From Psilocybe azurescens (Eukaryota; Basidiomycota; Agaricomycetes; Agaricales; Agrocybaceae), in NCBI GenBank assembly GCA_023853785.1, contig JAJIRX010000028.1:1-64000 (forward strand): a DNA stretch of 64,000 bases, read 5' to 3'. Within the stretch, counting starts at the first letter, position 1. Every line of letters starts with the position of its first letter. Positions 46,699 to 57,957 of the stretch are shown piece after piece. A program made the translations under genes and the position numbers. The notes beneath the pieces are model-generated. The model had not been told where the DNA came from. It searched no databases and saw only the letters and a list, made by a program, of their open reading frames with translations.

Positions 46699-48344
46699 CT
46701 ATGCTGGTCCTAGATCGGACCCTCTTCCCGCGTCAGTATTATTTGGTGATTGGAATACCAAGGTATCAAGCTTGGAAGGATGGGTCACCTGGCCCACGTT
46801 CGCCGTTTGATGAAGGTTGAGCATCATTCGAGATGTCATCGAGACGGAAACACTGAAATTTTCAACGTTAGTAACAGATCAGTGCAAATGTACTGCGATA
46901 ACTTACTTGCAAACCATTGTCGACAGGCATCCCCGTAGGATAGGCTTACATATATGACAATTGCCTAAGCGTTGCTGCCACCAAAAATTGTGAGGTTCTG
47001 ACGTACCTTTGAGGACTAGTATTGAGTCGCCGAAAAAAAAGGCGAAATAAGTCACTATCTGAGAGTAGGATACAGAGAGAGATAATACTCACATAGAATG
47101 TGGCAATGTTCGCCAAATTAATCATTAGTGCTATTCTGACGTTTCGTGAATATCCCGACAATTTACAGAAGAAATAAGGTAAGATCTTACAAGTAATACC
47201 CAATCCCTTTTCACTCGAAATCAGACCAACACCATAAAAGTGTCTATGTCCATTACTCACCGTCTCTCAATATGACATGTCGAAGAGGTAGCATGTAGCC
47301 TTCTGGAAGCGAGCGTCGTCGATATATGCAGACCTTGTACACAAGAAAGCCGAATATCATGGTATCGTAGGCAATCAGGCATTCCCAAGCCGCTGCCAAT
47401 CCTGTGAAAAATGTTAGTTGCAATGGTCATGGATAAATAATAGTGATAGCTGTCGGGCATGGTCGGTGACCGGTCTTACGTATTGCGCTGTGGAACACCA
47501 ATCAAAACGAGTTATATCAAGATTATTGTAGGGAAGACTCCAGAGACTTACGTTCTATGTGCTATTCCCAGCTTACAGTCAAGTTCTGTATCGTCGATGG
47601 CCACCATTTGGTGAAACAAGGTCCACTGCGGTGTTTGTGAAAGGCTGTACCTTAGTGTAAGACGGACTGAGCTCACAGATGTTACAGCAATCAGCATGCC
47701 AGCAACCATGATCATGATCATTAACAAACGAGCCGATCGCTTATACAATGCATACACTCGTAGTGTGAGCTGGACTTAAGTTTCCATCACAATTGAGCAC
47801 GCAAATTGCTTCATACTGTAACAGATACGATGCTCACCACATATAAATACTTCGATGACCACCAATAATATTTCACGAAACGTCCCATGAGCTGACAACG
47901 AGCACCTAATTCGTGGATGTGCAAAATAGTTGAATGTATAAGCAATAACTTTGTGGGAGAACCTACCGCTGTACTAAATGGTTAATTATAATCAAGGACT
48001 GTGAAGCCTTTCATAAATAGCGCACCTGTTCTGAATGAGCATTTTCTCCTATCCCGGGTATGACTATTATGACATTTGCCACGATGGCGAAATACCTATT
48101 AACCAGGAATGAGTAGACGCCAATGCTCTTAGGTCGCCTCCAGATGTAAGTGACCTCCGCGTCGAAGGTAACTAGGTAATCATAGAAAAGGCAAGTAATA
48201 GCGGCTACATGCACATAGTTGTTGATCAAACTGCGACGGCAAAACACACGTGAGATTGACATTGGTGCCTGGTATATCTGATAAATCAGCATTAACATCA
48301 TGTTTAGACATACATTTGTTCGTTAACACCGCTCCCAGAGACAT
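46699..48344 (-). CDS. DUF6533 multi-pass membrane protein, copy 3 (divergent subtype D)
   Basis: Exon 1 reads MSLGAVLTNK. The next exon has FINNYVHVAAITCLFYDY, the signature LVTFDAEVTYIWRRPKS and NRYFAIVANVII. Further exons give HGTFREILLVVIEVFICG, LTLRVYALYKRSARLL, LAAAWECLIAYDTMIFG, RIALMINLANIATFY and VSVSMTSRMMLNLHQ, with a ~25-residue longer tail ending SDLGPA. It is the most divergent member of the array and lacks the conserved TATA-like upstream box. The exon chain appears open; boundaries in the fourth and sixth exons are approximate. Confidence 0.7.
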
Positions 48345-49154
48345 CTGCAGGCAAAAAATTAGGCATGGTGGGGTAGACAATCCAGAAGTGGGTGATATCC
48401 GCGCGAAGGCAAAGTAACTTGATGGTTTTTGTACAATTAGAATTCAAGCTACTAGCCGACCACTAGCCTGAAGTTTTTCTCCATTTGATTGCGAATTGTG
48501 CGCCAGAATTATGACTAGAGTGAGTTGCCGCCGCTGGCGGCTCACGCCTGCTTGCCAAAAACAATATTACAAGGGTGGGGGAATATCTTATCTTCCGGTC
48601 ACATGCTGTAAAAATGTTAGGATATTACAACGACAGTGAAAATTTTGACCAGTCTATTCCGGTCACTCTGGAGGCTTAGGAGATTTGCCGTGTCGTTAAA
48701 TTAACGGCTATATTCAATGACGACTGGGTCCGATCCTCAGAAGTACTAGTATCTGAGTTTGCTGCGGGAATTAAGAAGGTGCCTGCGCTGGCCGTTGATC
48801 AATGGTGTTTCGGAGATTTAGATAATAGCTCAGATAGTTGAGGCGGAGCATGTATACTGGTACAAGAGCTAGATCAAAAATCGCAGACAAAGTCGATGAC
48901 GGATGCAAATTTCGGATTTTCCAACAAAAGCGCACTGTTTAAACTTTGAAGAACAATCTGCAAACGATGGTAGCCACTGCTCTACTCTGGTGTGGCAATG
49001 AGTGTTATCATAATGTGAACCTTCAGTGAAGGCAACATTGTCCAGATGCTCAACAAATGTCTAAGTGGTTAAACCCTCCAATCGTTACGCTATCTAGGGG
49101 AAGATCGCTCTCTTAAATGTTTCGTAAGTATTACATGCAAAAATCGAATCTTGA
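48345..49154. other. Intergenic between DUF6533 copies 3 and 4
   Basis: Includes the 5' flank of copy 3 and the 3' flank of copy 4. About 48.96-49.11 kb is similar in content to 54.35-54.50 kb (ttacgctatctaggggaag / ttacgctatctaggagagg), as expected from the duplication. No gene seen. Confidence 0.5.
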
Positions 49155-50749
49155 TCACGTATTTGCCTCGAATCTCAGAGAGGAGATCTCCACTGAGGGC
49201 TTAGACAATATACCAACCTTGTTCCATTCGTGTAAGTTGAGCATAAGCCGAGACATCATGATGATGGAGATGCTATGTAGGTACGGGCATCAGTTTCAAA
49301 TTAAGACAACTGCGAGCTTGACACTTACTTGCACGATACGTTGGATAGACAGCCACGCATGACTGGCTAATGAAGATGATAGGTCTTCTTTCGAGTGACG
49401 ACATCTGACTTAAGACTCACCTGGGGAAACTGAGTGCAATGATCAGCATTAAGCGGCCTATTGAGTGAAAGTGAGGAATACTTACATAGAATGTAATGGC
49501 GTTAGCCAAGTTGACCAGCACCGCTACTCTATTAGACACTGAGTAGACGAGCAAAAGAGAACGAAAACTAGAGGGCAATACACACAGGTAATATATAACA
49601 CCTGTCATGTGGTATCAAATGTTTGTGAACAGAAGGACTCCCTGACGTGAGGGGACAGCACTGACCATCCCTTATAAGCAAATCTCTCAGAGGTAGCCTA
49701 TTAACACCTATGACAGGAAAGCGAGTCCGTCTCTCCCCAAAAATCTTCCAAAGGAGCAATCCAAAAATGAAAGAATCGTATGCGATGAGAGCTTCCCAGG
49801 ATACTGCTAGTTCTATGAGTGAATGAACGGGATTAAAGATGGCTATACGGTAAGCGTGCTAGAGGTAAGCTCACTGGTTGCCCTGATAACAGAACAGAAC
49901 AATAGCAATTAAAATGATTTTCCCAAACAAGTGAGCATGCACATACGTTGCGCGAGAATAACCTATCTGGCACTCAATGGAAGGTGTTGTTCCTGGTTGC
50001 CCACGAATTACCATTACCTATGTATTTGCCAATTAGCCTGTCTATCGATAAAAATTAAGGGAGGTTTACGCATACCACTGTTACCACTATCAAAATGAGG
50101 CCTCCAATTACCATCGATATTAGCACACGCCAAGATCGTGCATATAGGGCGTATATTCTCAGACTGAGAAACGCTGGATACAAACAAGTAGCAAACTTAT
50201 CTATCAGTGGACCATTGTAAGACTCGAGTATGGTATATTCTTTCTCACCGCATACAAGCATTTCACTTGCTACTAATATAAATTGGCGAAATATTCCCGG
50301 ACGTTCGAAGAGGCACCTAAAATTGCCTTGTGTTAGTCCGCCGGAATCCGGTCATAATAATACAGACCTCTGTGTGATATCACGGAGGATCAATTACGCA
50401 TTGACGTTCAATGCAAGCGACTCACCTGGAAATCTGCCCCAGTTTGAGTAAGTTGGTCGAATGAAGGGACGAGAAGCATGATATTTGTCGCCACTGCGAG
50501 ATATCTATGAACAAAAAATAGAAAAGTGCTCATGGTTTTCGGCTGCTTCCAAATGCAATCGACCTCAGTCCCAAAGGTGATTAGATGATCATAAAATAGA
50601 CACGACACGGCTGAGAAATGCAAAGCCTCATGGATCCATCTGAAACGAGAACCTATGTTAATTGGCGTTGGCTACCGCACGGTCGCAAGGACTCACGCGT
50701 CATAGATGTCTGGGACAGAGATGACCTTGGCTGAGCTTACGGCTGCCAT
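49155..50749 (-). CDS. DUF6533 multi-pass membrane protein, copy 4 (subtype C)
   Basis: ATG 50749 starts MAAVSSAKVISVPDIYDA. Exon 2 encodes ALHFSAVSCLFYDHLITFG with TEVDCIWKQPKTMSTFLFF and YLAVATNIMLLVPSFDQ. Later exons give FLSLRIYALYARSWRVLISM, LAVSWEALIAYDSFIFGLLL, WKIFGERRTRFPVIGVNRLP, YYLCVLPSSFRSLLLVYSV, RVAVLVNLANAITFYV and MMSRLMLNLHEWNKVGILSK, ending RFEANT. No in-frame stop is apparent in the blocks examined. Nearly identical over coding, intron and flanking sequence to copy 6, so a recent duplication or gene conversion is likely. Confidence 0.75.
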
Positions 50750-50794
50750 TGAATGAAGAGAACAGGATAGAAGGTTAAAGTCTTGCAGAAGATT

Positions 50795-50829
50795 GGGGAT
50801 TCAAGTCGCTTGAATGAGGACTATAAATG
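50795..50829 (-). promoter_or_regulatory. TATA-like array box of DUF6533 copy 4
   Basis: Read on the minus strand: catttatagtcctcattc, then aagcgacttgaatcccc, about 50-80 bp upstream of the ATG. Confidence 0.55.
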
Positions 50830-51358
50830 AAATCCGAAGGGAGCCCACACCACAATTTGATCCATTCCATTTGCTATGGATGACAGGGTTCTCAGCCCTT
50901 TGCCATGCATACAAGCGCCTATCAGGTATCTGTTGATGTATCTCTACCGCCCCATTAATTATGTTCCCAAAGAAAATAAAGTTAGCTATCAACGGATCGG
51001 ACATTGGGTTGGCCACGAAGTTGAGGTAGTAGCAATCTATGAAAGTGGAGTGATACTATAAACACTTGACTTGCCGCCCGGCTGTGAAACCCTTCTGTAT
51101 GCGTATCCAAAAATCGAACGTACGGAAGAAAGTGGAAACCAAGACTCCCTGTGACAGTCCGAATAAGCTCCTAAAATAACATTGGCGTACTTCCGAGCTA
51201 GACTTATGTTACGCTGCAAAATTTAATGAACAGATGTCAGCCTAGAAGTACATTTTATTGTTCACGAAGCACAAGGCTGTGGGATATCATCAATTCCCAT
51301 GCTTCAACCTTCACTTCAACGGTATGTTCTCACCGGACTGTCTTAGTAGATAAGCATT

Positions 51359-51750
51359 AATTAAATTCCACGACAACTTCATTCCAGGTGACATTGCTCT
51401 TGGTTGTCCCCAGATTCTGATATTCGTCGTCGGGACTCGCCCTCCCCCGATGCTAGGCTCGTGTCTTTCAAGGAGATCTTGGTTTCAATATGTTGAGTTG
51501 CGAAAGGCTGCCAGGAGATATCGAAAGAAGCTGATGCCGGGGTTCTACGGTCTTCTGAGGAACAGAGTGGCCAACACCGGGAGTGATAAAAGCAGAGGAG
51601 ACTTAGCAAGGACTACTTCTTCAGAGTTCCACAATCCGGAGGTTGGAGCCTTCTGTCTCTCGTCGAGTTCTGAAAGCCTTGCACAATGATAAGACGACAG
51701 ATGTGGGCTGTATAACATCCTATTGAGGGCCAGCTTTCATGGCAACTTCA
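51359..51750 (-). pseudogene. Peptidase M24 3' fragment
   Basis: Collinear with two parts of the intact peptidase gene. 51.36-51.56 kb corresponds to its 3' end (60.42-60.64 kb, including gttgcgaa-ggc-gccaggaga and tgccgggttctacggtctt). 51.58-51.75 kb corresponds to 60.87-61.02 kb. The intervening ~230 bp with the HGVGH exon are deleted and the frame is lost. It lies upstream of DUF6533 copy 4, repeating the peptidase-then-DUF6533 order. The 3' flank 51.07-51.30 kb is also duplicated (56.58-56.81 and 60.11-60.37 kb). Confidence 0.8.
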
Positions 51751-52143
51751 ATGGCCGCACTGCTGGGACAAACTCCAAACTATTGCCCGTTAGTATATGC
51801 ATAGCATGCAGACGTAAGCAATTGGGCGAGTGACGATTAAGGGCCCCCTAGAAAGTTAATGTGTGAGGATGGCATTATGAGTAATTGTTACGTAAATGTT
51901 CCCACCACGTGCATGAAAACTGATGCGTGATGACCATGACGGGCAAAATGTTCAAAATTTAATTGAAATCAAACTTTTGTAAAGAAAAAATTACTGGCTT
52001 GCTCTTGTTGGGCTCTCGAGACTTTTAGGCATTCAAGTGCGTAAGTGAATACAGATAATACGCTGGAGCTTGATTATACGTCGTGCCCCTGTGATTACCA
52101 GTATATAATCATTAGGGCATTTAGTTTGGTTGAGAAGTCGAAA
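51751..52143. other. Intergenic, 3' flank of copy 5
   Basis: 51.94-52.14 kb is the counterpart of 14.24-14.46 kb (inverted). No gene. Confidence 0.5.
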
Positions 52144-53764
52144 TCATACACTGTGCTCTTCGAAAATCACAGAAGAGATCTGCGAAGACTTCGACATTAT
52201 GCCGACTTTGTCCCATTCATGTAAGTTGAGAATGAGCCTAGACATCATGATGACTGAGATGCTAGATGAATGTTAACTTTAAATGTTGAAAATCTTTTGG
52301 GCTTGACTCTTACTTGCACGAAAGTGTGGATAAACAACCGCGCAAGATTGGCTTCGAAAGAAAAGACAATATATAAGCTTCTTTGAAATAGGGAGACCCA
52401 GGTGCTCACTTGGGGGAGCTATGCAATAAATCAGTAATAAACATTGTATCAGAAGCGTTGTATGATCACATAGAAAGTGACAGTGTTAGCCATGTTGAGC
52501 ATTACCGCAATTCTAGTCACTGTTAATGGCCGAGAAAACAAAGTGCGCAGATTGGAGGGAGATACACACAGGTAATATATAGTGCCTATCAGTGTGTGTA
52601 ATATTTATTTTAACAAAACCTCAGTCTGACATCAGCAAAAGCACTTACCATCTCTTAGAAGCAGGGACCGAAGAGGCAGTCTGTTAAGTCCAATGGTAGG
52701 TAACTTGCGAGTCCTATTCCTCAAGATTTTGTGGAAGATTAATCCAAATATAAAGGAATCGTATGCAATGAGACACTCCCAAGATCCAGCGAGTCCTACG
52801 TGTAATAATGATTAAAAATGGCTAGCACCATGAGAGCTACGGACATGTAACTTGTAAACTCACTGATTGCACTGGTAACAGGGCAAAAAAATCAACACAT
52901 ACTTCCATACACTTCATAAACGGACTGGTGCATACGTCTCATGAGATATCCCTATCTGACAGCCATCCGATGCTGCAGTTCCCAGTTCTTGCTTACGAGT
53001 TACGAGTCCCTGGTGTTGTGTTCGTTAATAGTCTGTGTATATAGACAAAAAACACAGGAAGTTCACACATACCAGTGATATTGCTACCAGAATAAGGGCT
53101 ACCACTACCATGGAAAGTAGAACACGACGTGATCGTGCATATAGGGCGTATACTCGCAAACTGAGAAACACTGGGTACAGACATTCAATAAACTTACGCA
53201 TTAGTGAATCTTGGAAAGAATTACTCACCGCATACTAGTATTTCACTTGCTATTATTATAAATTGTCGAAATATTCCCGGCATTTCCAAAAGGCACCTAT
53301 AAAAAATTGCCTTGAGTTAGTCTGCCAGCACCTGGCTACATCTAGTCACAGTAAAGCATACCTCTGTACAATATTACGGAGCATTACAGAGACTCAGATT
53401 TATTTCGGATCAATTTTATTTAAACGACTCACCCTGGGACCTAAGCCGCTTCGAGTGATTACCTCGAATGCCGGGACGAATGCCATAGCGTTTGTCACCA
53501 CTGCAAAATATCTATGGATGAAAAACAAAGTAGCACTCAGGGTCTTTGGCCGCCTCCAAATGCAGTTGACTTCGGTACCAAATGTAATTAGGTGATCATA
53601 AAATAGAGACACCACAGCTGTAATGTGAATACAGTCATGAAGTCAACTGGAATGAAAAATCAGGCTAAATAGAACAGTGTTGAAGTTGAGGCGACGTTCT
53701 CATTGAGCACTTACGTTTCATAACCGATGACAGAGATATTGTTGGCTCTACTTTCATTGATCAT
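52144..53764 (-). CDS. DUF6533 multi-pass membrane protein, copy 5 (subtype B)
   Basis: ATG 53764: MINESRANNISVIGYE. Exon 2 carries FYDHLITFGTEVNCIWRRPK and FFIHRYFAVVTNAMAFVPAF. Further exons: FLSLRVYALYARSRRVLLSM, LAGSWECLIAYDSFIFGLIF, a hydrophobic exon with NMANTVTFY, and MMSRLILNLHEWDKVGIMSK ending FEEHSV. Closest relative is copy 2 on the other arm of the inverted duplication; the two share intron positions and the interior of most introns. Confidence 0.75.
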
Positions 53765-53808
53765 CCTATGAATATCATACGGTATAAGTTTCAAAGAAGC
53801 AGAAGGTT

Positions 53809-53842
53809 GGGATTCATGTCGCTTTCATGAGGGTTATAAACG
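53809..53842 (-). promoter_or_regulatory. TATA-like array box of DUF6533 copy 5
   Basis: Read on the minus strand: gtttataaccctcatgaaag, then cgacatgaatccc. Confidence 0.55.
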
Positions 53843-53849
53843 ACAGCTA

Positions 53850-54600
53850 AGGGGAACAAATATCAAAATTTGGTCGCTCATCTTTTAACTGCCATGGAGG
53901 TGAGGCTTCAGCTGATATTGCTGTGCCTTGGAAGTGTGACACTGCAAGATAGCACCTGTTGTGAAGCACCCTATGAAAAGCAGACTGCGAGCTCAGAACA
54001 TCAAGCTAACCCACAAAAATGGCACTGTAGATACTATTCAGGGAAGGAAATTCACGGTTGGCCTAGTAACTCATAATATATCCCTACAGTTGAATCAATC
54101 TGGTTCCTAACAGTTGCAGGGCGATCGATTTGGACTTAGAGTTGGTCACAAAGTAGAGACCAAAAGTCATTGACAAAAATTAGACGGGGGCTTTCAGATC
54201 CAGAGAAAGAAATGGAAAGGTTTTTGAGGTGGTGGATTGGCCATGGGTCTTTAAATGCAAGGACAAGCGGGAGGTTGGTATTTGAGATGAAGGTCTCAAG
54301 CAATTGGGTTGGAACCTGAGGCTTGAATCAAAATGAGGCCAGAGTGTTAAGAGCTATCAATACATCAGCAGGGTTGTCGTTGTTGTGGAAAAACTCGCAC
54401 ATCTCTAATAATGGAACAAGAGGTGGGTGAAGGCGCCCACTCAGGCCATTACGCTATCTAGGAGAGGATCGCTCTCGTTTATTATATGCACTATATTGAA
54501 GATATGTTATGTCACTTATGTGTCGTGCTTGTGCAACAAACATGCATATACACCTTCAAGCTACAATGGGTCCATTCTAGCGGCAAAAATTGAATCTTGA
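53850..54600. other. Intergenic between copies 5 and 6
   Basis: 53.85-54.18 kb resembles the regions upstream of the A-type and C-type units (59.70-60.03 and 57.48-57.77 kb). 54.18-54.45 kb has no match in the window and no gene. Confidence 0.5.
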
Positions 54601-56192
54601 TCATATATTCGCCTCGAACCTCAGAGAGGAAATCTCCATTGAAGGCCTAGACAATATACCAACCTTGTTCCATTCATGTAAGTTGAGCATAAGCCGAGAC
54701 ATCATGATAATGGAGATGCTATGTAGGTATGAACCTCAGTTTCAAAATTAGGACAGTTGCGAGCTTGACACTTACTTGCATGATAGGTTGGATAGACAGC
54801 CGCGCAACACTGGCTAATAAACCGGAAGACAGTAGGTCTTCATTTGAGTGACGATATCTGACTTGATACTCACCTGGGGGAACTGAGTGCAATGATCAGC
54901 ATTAAGCGGCCTATTGAGTGAAAGTGAGGAATACTTACATAAAATGTAATGACGTTAGCCAAATTGACCAGCACCGCTACTCTATTAGACACTGAGCAGA
55001 CAAGCAAAAGAGAACAAAAGTTAGAGGGCAATACACACAAGTAATGTATAACACCTGTCATGTAGTACCATATTTTGTGAACAGAAGGACCCCTGCCATG
55101 AGGAAAAGCACTGACCATCCCTTATAAGCAAATCTCTCAGGGGCAGCCTATTAACACCGATGACAGGAAAGCGAGTCCGTCTCTCCCCAAAAATCTTCCA
55201 AAGGAGCAATCCAAAAATGAAGGAATCGTATGTGATGAGAGCTTCCCAGGATAGTGCTAGTTCTATGAATGAATGAACGGGATTAAAGATGGCTAGCAAG
55301 GTGAATGTGCTAGAGGTAAACTCACTGATTGACCTGATGATGGAATAGCACAACAGCAATTAAAATGATTTTCCCAAACAAGTGAGCATGCACATACGTT
55401 GCGTGAGAATAACCTATCTGGCACTCAATGGAAGATGTTGTTCCAGGTTGCCCACGAATTACCATTATCTATGTATTTGCCAATTAGTCTGTCTATCGAT
55501 AATAATAAAATAAGGGAGGTTTACGCATACCACTGTTCCCACTGCCAAAATGAGGCCTCCAACTATCATTGATAGTAGCACACGCCGAGATTGTGCATAT
55601 AGAGCATATATTCTCAGACTGAGAAGCGCTAGATACAGACAAGCAGCAAACTTAACATTGTAAGACCCGAATATTGTATATTATTTCTCACCGCATACGA
55701 GCATTTCACTTGCTACTAATATAAAATGGCGAAATATTCCTGGAGTTTCCGTGAGGCACCTAAAATTGCCTTGTGTTAGTCCGCCGGAATCCGATCACGA
55801 TAAAACAAACCTCTATGTAATATCACGGAGGGTCAAACACCCATCGACGTTCAATGCAAGCGACTCACCTGGGAACCTGTGCCACTTTGAGTAATTTGGT
55901 CGAATGAAGGAACAAGAAGCATGATATTTGTCGCCACTGCGAGATATCTATGGATAAAAAATAGAGAAGTGCTCAGGGTTTTCGGCTGCCTCCAAATGCA
56001 ATCGACCTCAGTCCCAAGGGTGATTAGGTGATCATAAAATAGACACGACACGGCTGAGAGATGCAAGGCCTCAGGGATCCACCTGAAATGAGAACCTATG
56101 TTAATTGACGTTGGTTACCGCATGGTCGCAAGGAGCACTCACGTGTCATAGATGTCCATAGAGATAACCATGACTGAGCTTACGGCTGCCAT
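54601..56192 (-). CDS. DUF6533 multi-pass membrane protein, copy 6 (subtype C)
   Basis: ATG 56192: MAAVSSVMVISMDIYDT. The chain is ALHLSAVSCLFYDHLITLG, TEVDCIWRQPKTLSTSLFF, YLAVATNIMLLVPSFDQ, LALSWEALITYDSFIFGLLL, WKIFGERRTRFPVIGVNRLP, HYLCVLPSNFCSLLLVCSV and MMSRLMLNLHEWNKVGILSR, ending RFEANI. The R-YALY exon carries substitutions and a small deletion around 55.65 kb relative to copy 4, so that exon junction is uncertain. Otherwise the copy parallels copy 4 across introns and both flanks. Confidence 0.72.
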
Positions 56193-56231
56193 TGAATGAA
56201 GAGCACAGGATGTTAAAGTTTTGCAGAAGAT

Positions 56232-56267
56232 TGGGGATTCAAGTCGCTTGAATGAGGACTATAAATG
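56232..56267 (-). promoter_or_regulatory. TATA-like array box of DUF6533 copy 6
   Basis: Same sequence as at copy 4 (catttatagtcctcattc, then aagcgacttgaatcccc), about 45-75 bp upstream of the ATG. Confidence 0.55.
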
Positions 56268-56811
56268 AAATCCGAAGGGAGCCCACACCACAATTTGATC
56301 CATTCCATTTGCTATGGATGACAGGGTTCTCAGCCCTTTGCCATGCATACAAGCGCCTATCAGGCGGTATTTATTGATGTATCTCTACCGCTCTATTGAT
56401 TGTGTTCCCAAAGACAACAAAATTAGCTACTGACGGATTGGACATTGGGTTGGTCGCGAAGTTGAGATCTTAGCTATCTATGAAAGTGAAGTGATACTAT
56501 AAACACTAAACTATCACCATCGTTGAGTTAACGTCATTCAGATAGAAATAGTGAGTAGATATTGACCTCGACTTGCCTGGCTGTGAAACCCTTCTGTATG
56601 CTTATTCAAAAATTGAAAGTACGGAAGAAAGCGGAAACCAAGACTCCTGGTGACAGTCCGAACAGGTTCCTAAAATAACATTATTAGTGTACTTCTGAAT
56701 CCGAGCCAGACTTGTGTTACGCTAAAAATTTGTGAACAGATGTCAGCCTAGAAGTACATTTTATTGTTCATCACAAAGCACAAGGCTGTTGGATATCATC
56801 AGTTCACATGC

Positions 56812-57476
56812 CTACGGTAAGCGGGAGCGCCGCGGTTGCGTCAGCTATCAGACTTTCACATCGGACCTCATGTTTGTTTAGGTTGCTTATTAGTGCTAGG
56901 ACAGGACGGCAGTCGGTTGGGCACCAGTATGTAACCCAGATTTTATGCTGACTTGCTAGTAAATACATACACCAGTACGCACAAAGTATGCATACGTCTA
57001 GGCAGTCACATGGTACTCCTGAACACGGCATCCATTTTGAGGCGTAAGTATTGATACAGTAAGCAGCGTATATACTGTAATTGCTGTCTCCGCTTTCTTT
57101 GTGCCAATAAAAGCATCGGTAAACTTGATATCTATTATTTCAGAAGAAAGTCTAGGGGTTTTGGTATTCCAAATCAAAAAGGAGCCATGAACAATAAACT
57201 AAAAACACATACTTCTGTCAATACCAACTTGGGGTTTGGACTTGCATACAGCTGAATGATACTAAATAGATGGCATAGTTAGAAACAGCTTAATAGCATT
57301 ATACTGCTCAACTATAGCTTAGATATATACATGTACGAGAATTAACTGGTCCAGAGATGAACTGGAGAATGGCTTCCTGACCAGAAACCTACACATACTG
57401 ATTGTGTAGCAAAAGTTGAAGGCCTAATGTAGAAATCTGATGGCTGACGCAACCGCTGCGCTCCCGCCTACCGTAG
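56812..57476. mobile_element. Miniature inverted-repeat element at a duplication junction
   Basis: Starts ctacggtaagcgggagcgcc and ends with the inverse of ctacggtaggcgggagcgca. The inverted termini extend about 45 bp with a few mismatches (56812-56857 against 57431-57476). The 0.57-kb interior shows no transposase. No clear target duplication is visible: the left flank ends acatgc and the right flank starts cccagaa. Both flanks match different parts of the array immediately outside the element, so it sits exactly on a junction. Confidence 0.65.
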
Positions 57477-57957
57477 CCCAGAACATCAATTTTACTCACA
57501 AAAATGGCACTAATATATTGTAGTTCATGATGTACCCCTACATCTGAAGAACGCTTCGTTATGTCAGTGTCTGGCATGCTCTATGATGAGCTGTGCTCAG
57601 CGTTCGGCGCTTCAAAGTTCTCACAGGTTAACCATCAAAACCCAGCGAATCACGTGGGATTAGACATTTTGCCATCGGACAGTAGAGGGGAGCAAGCTCC
57701 CCAATAGTTGCAAGGTGATCGATTCGGGCTCTAGTGGGTCACGAAGTTGAGAGCAAAGTGCTCAACGAAATTATACCTATACCATATGTAGACGCCCTAA
57801 ATTATCGTCTGTTGCGCTCTTAAGTCTTTTAACCTTTCAAATGCGGATGCGGTACATTATATATACAGGTAATAGAAATAGATAAAAGTTTTTGCTCGTC
57901 TTGCACGTGTGATTAAACGGTGAGCGCATTCAGTACGGATGAGGGATCGAAATTTAT
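57477..57957. other. Spacer downstream of DUF6533 copy 7
   Basis: 57.48-57.77 kb resembles 53.99-54.16 kb. 57.75-57.95 kb is the inverted counterpart of 12.16-12.35 kb. No gene. Confidence 0.5.

Noticed and set aside
51450..51689. 79-codon plus-strand ORF
   Set aside because: Antisense to the M24 pseudogene fragment.
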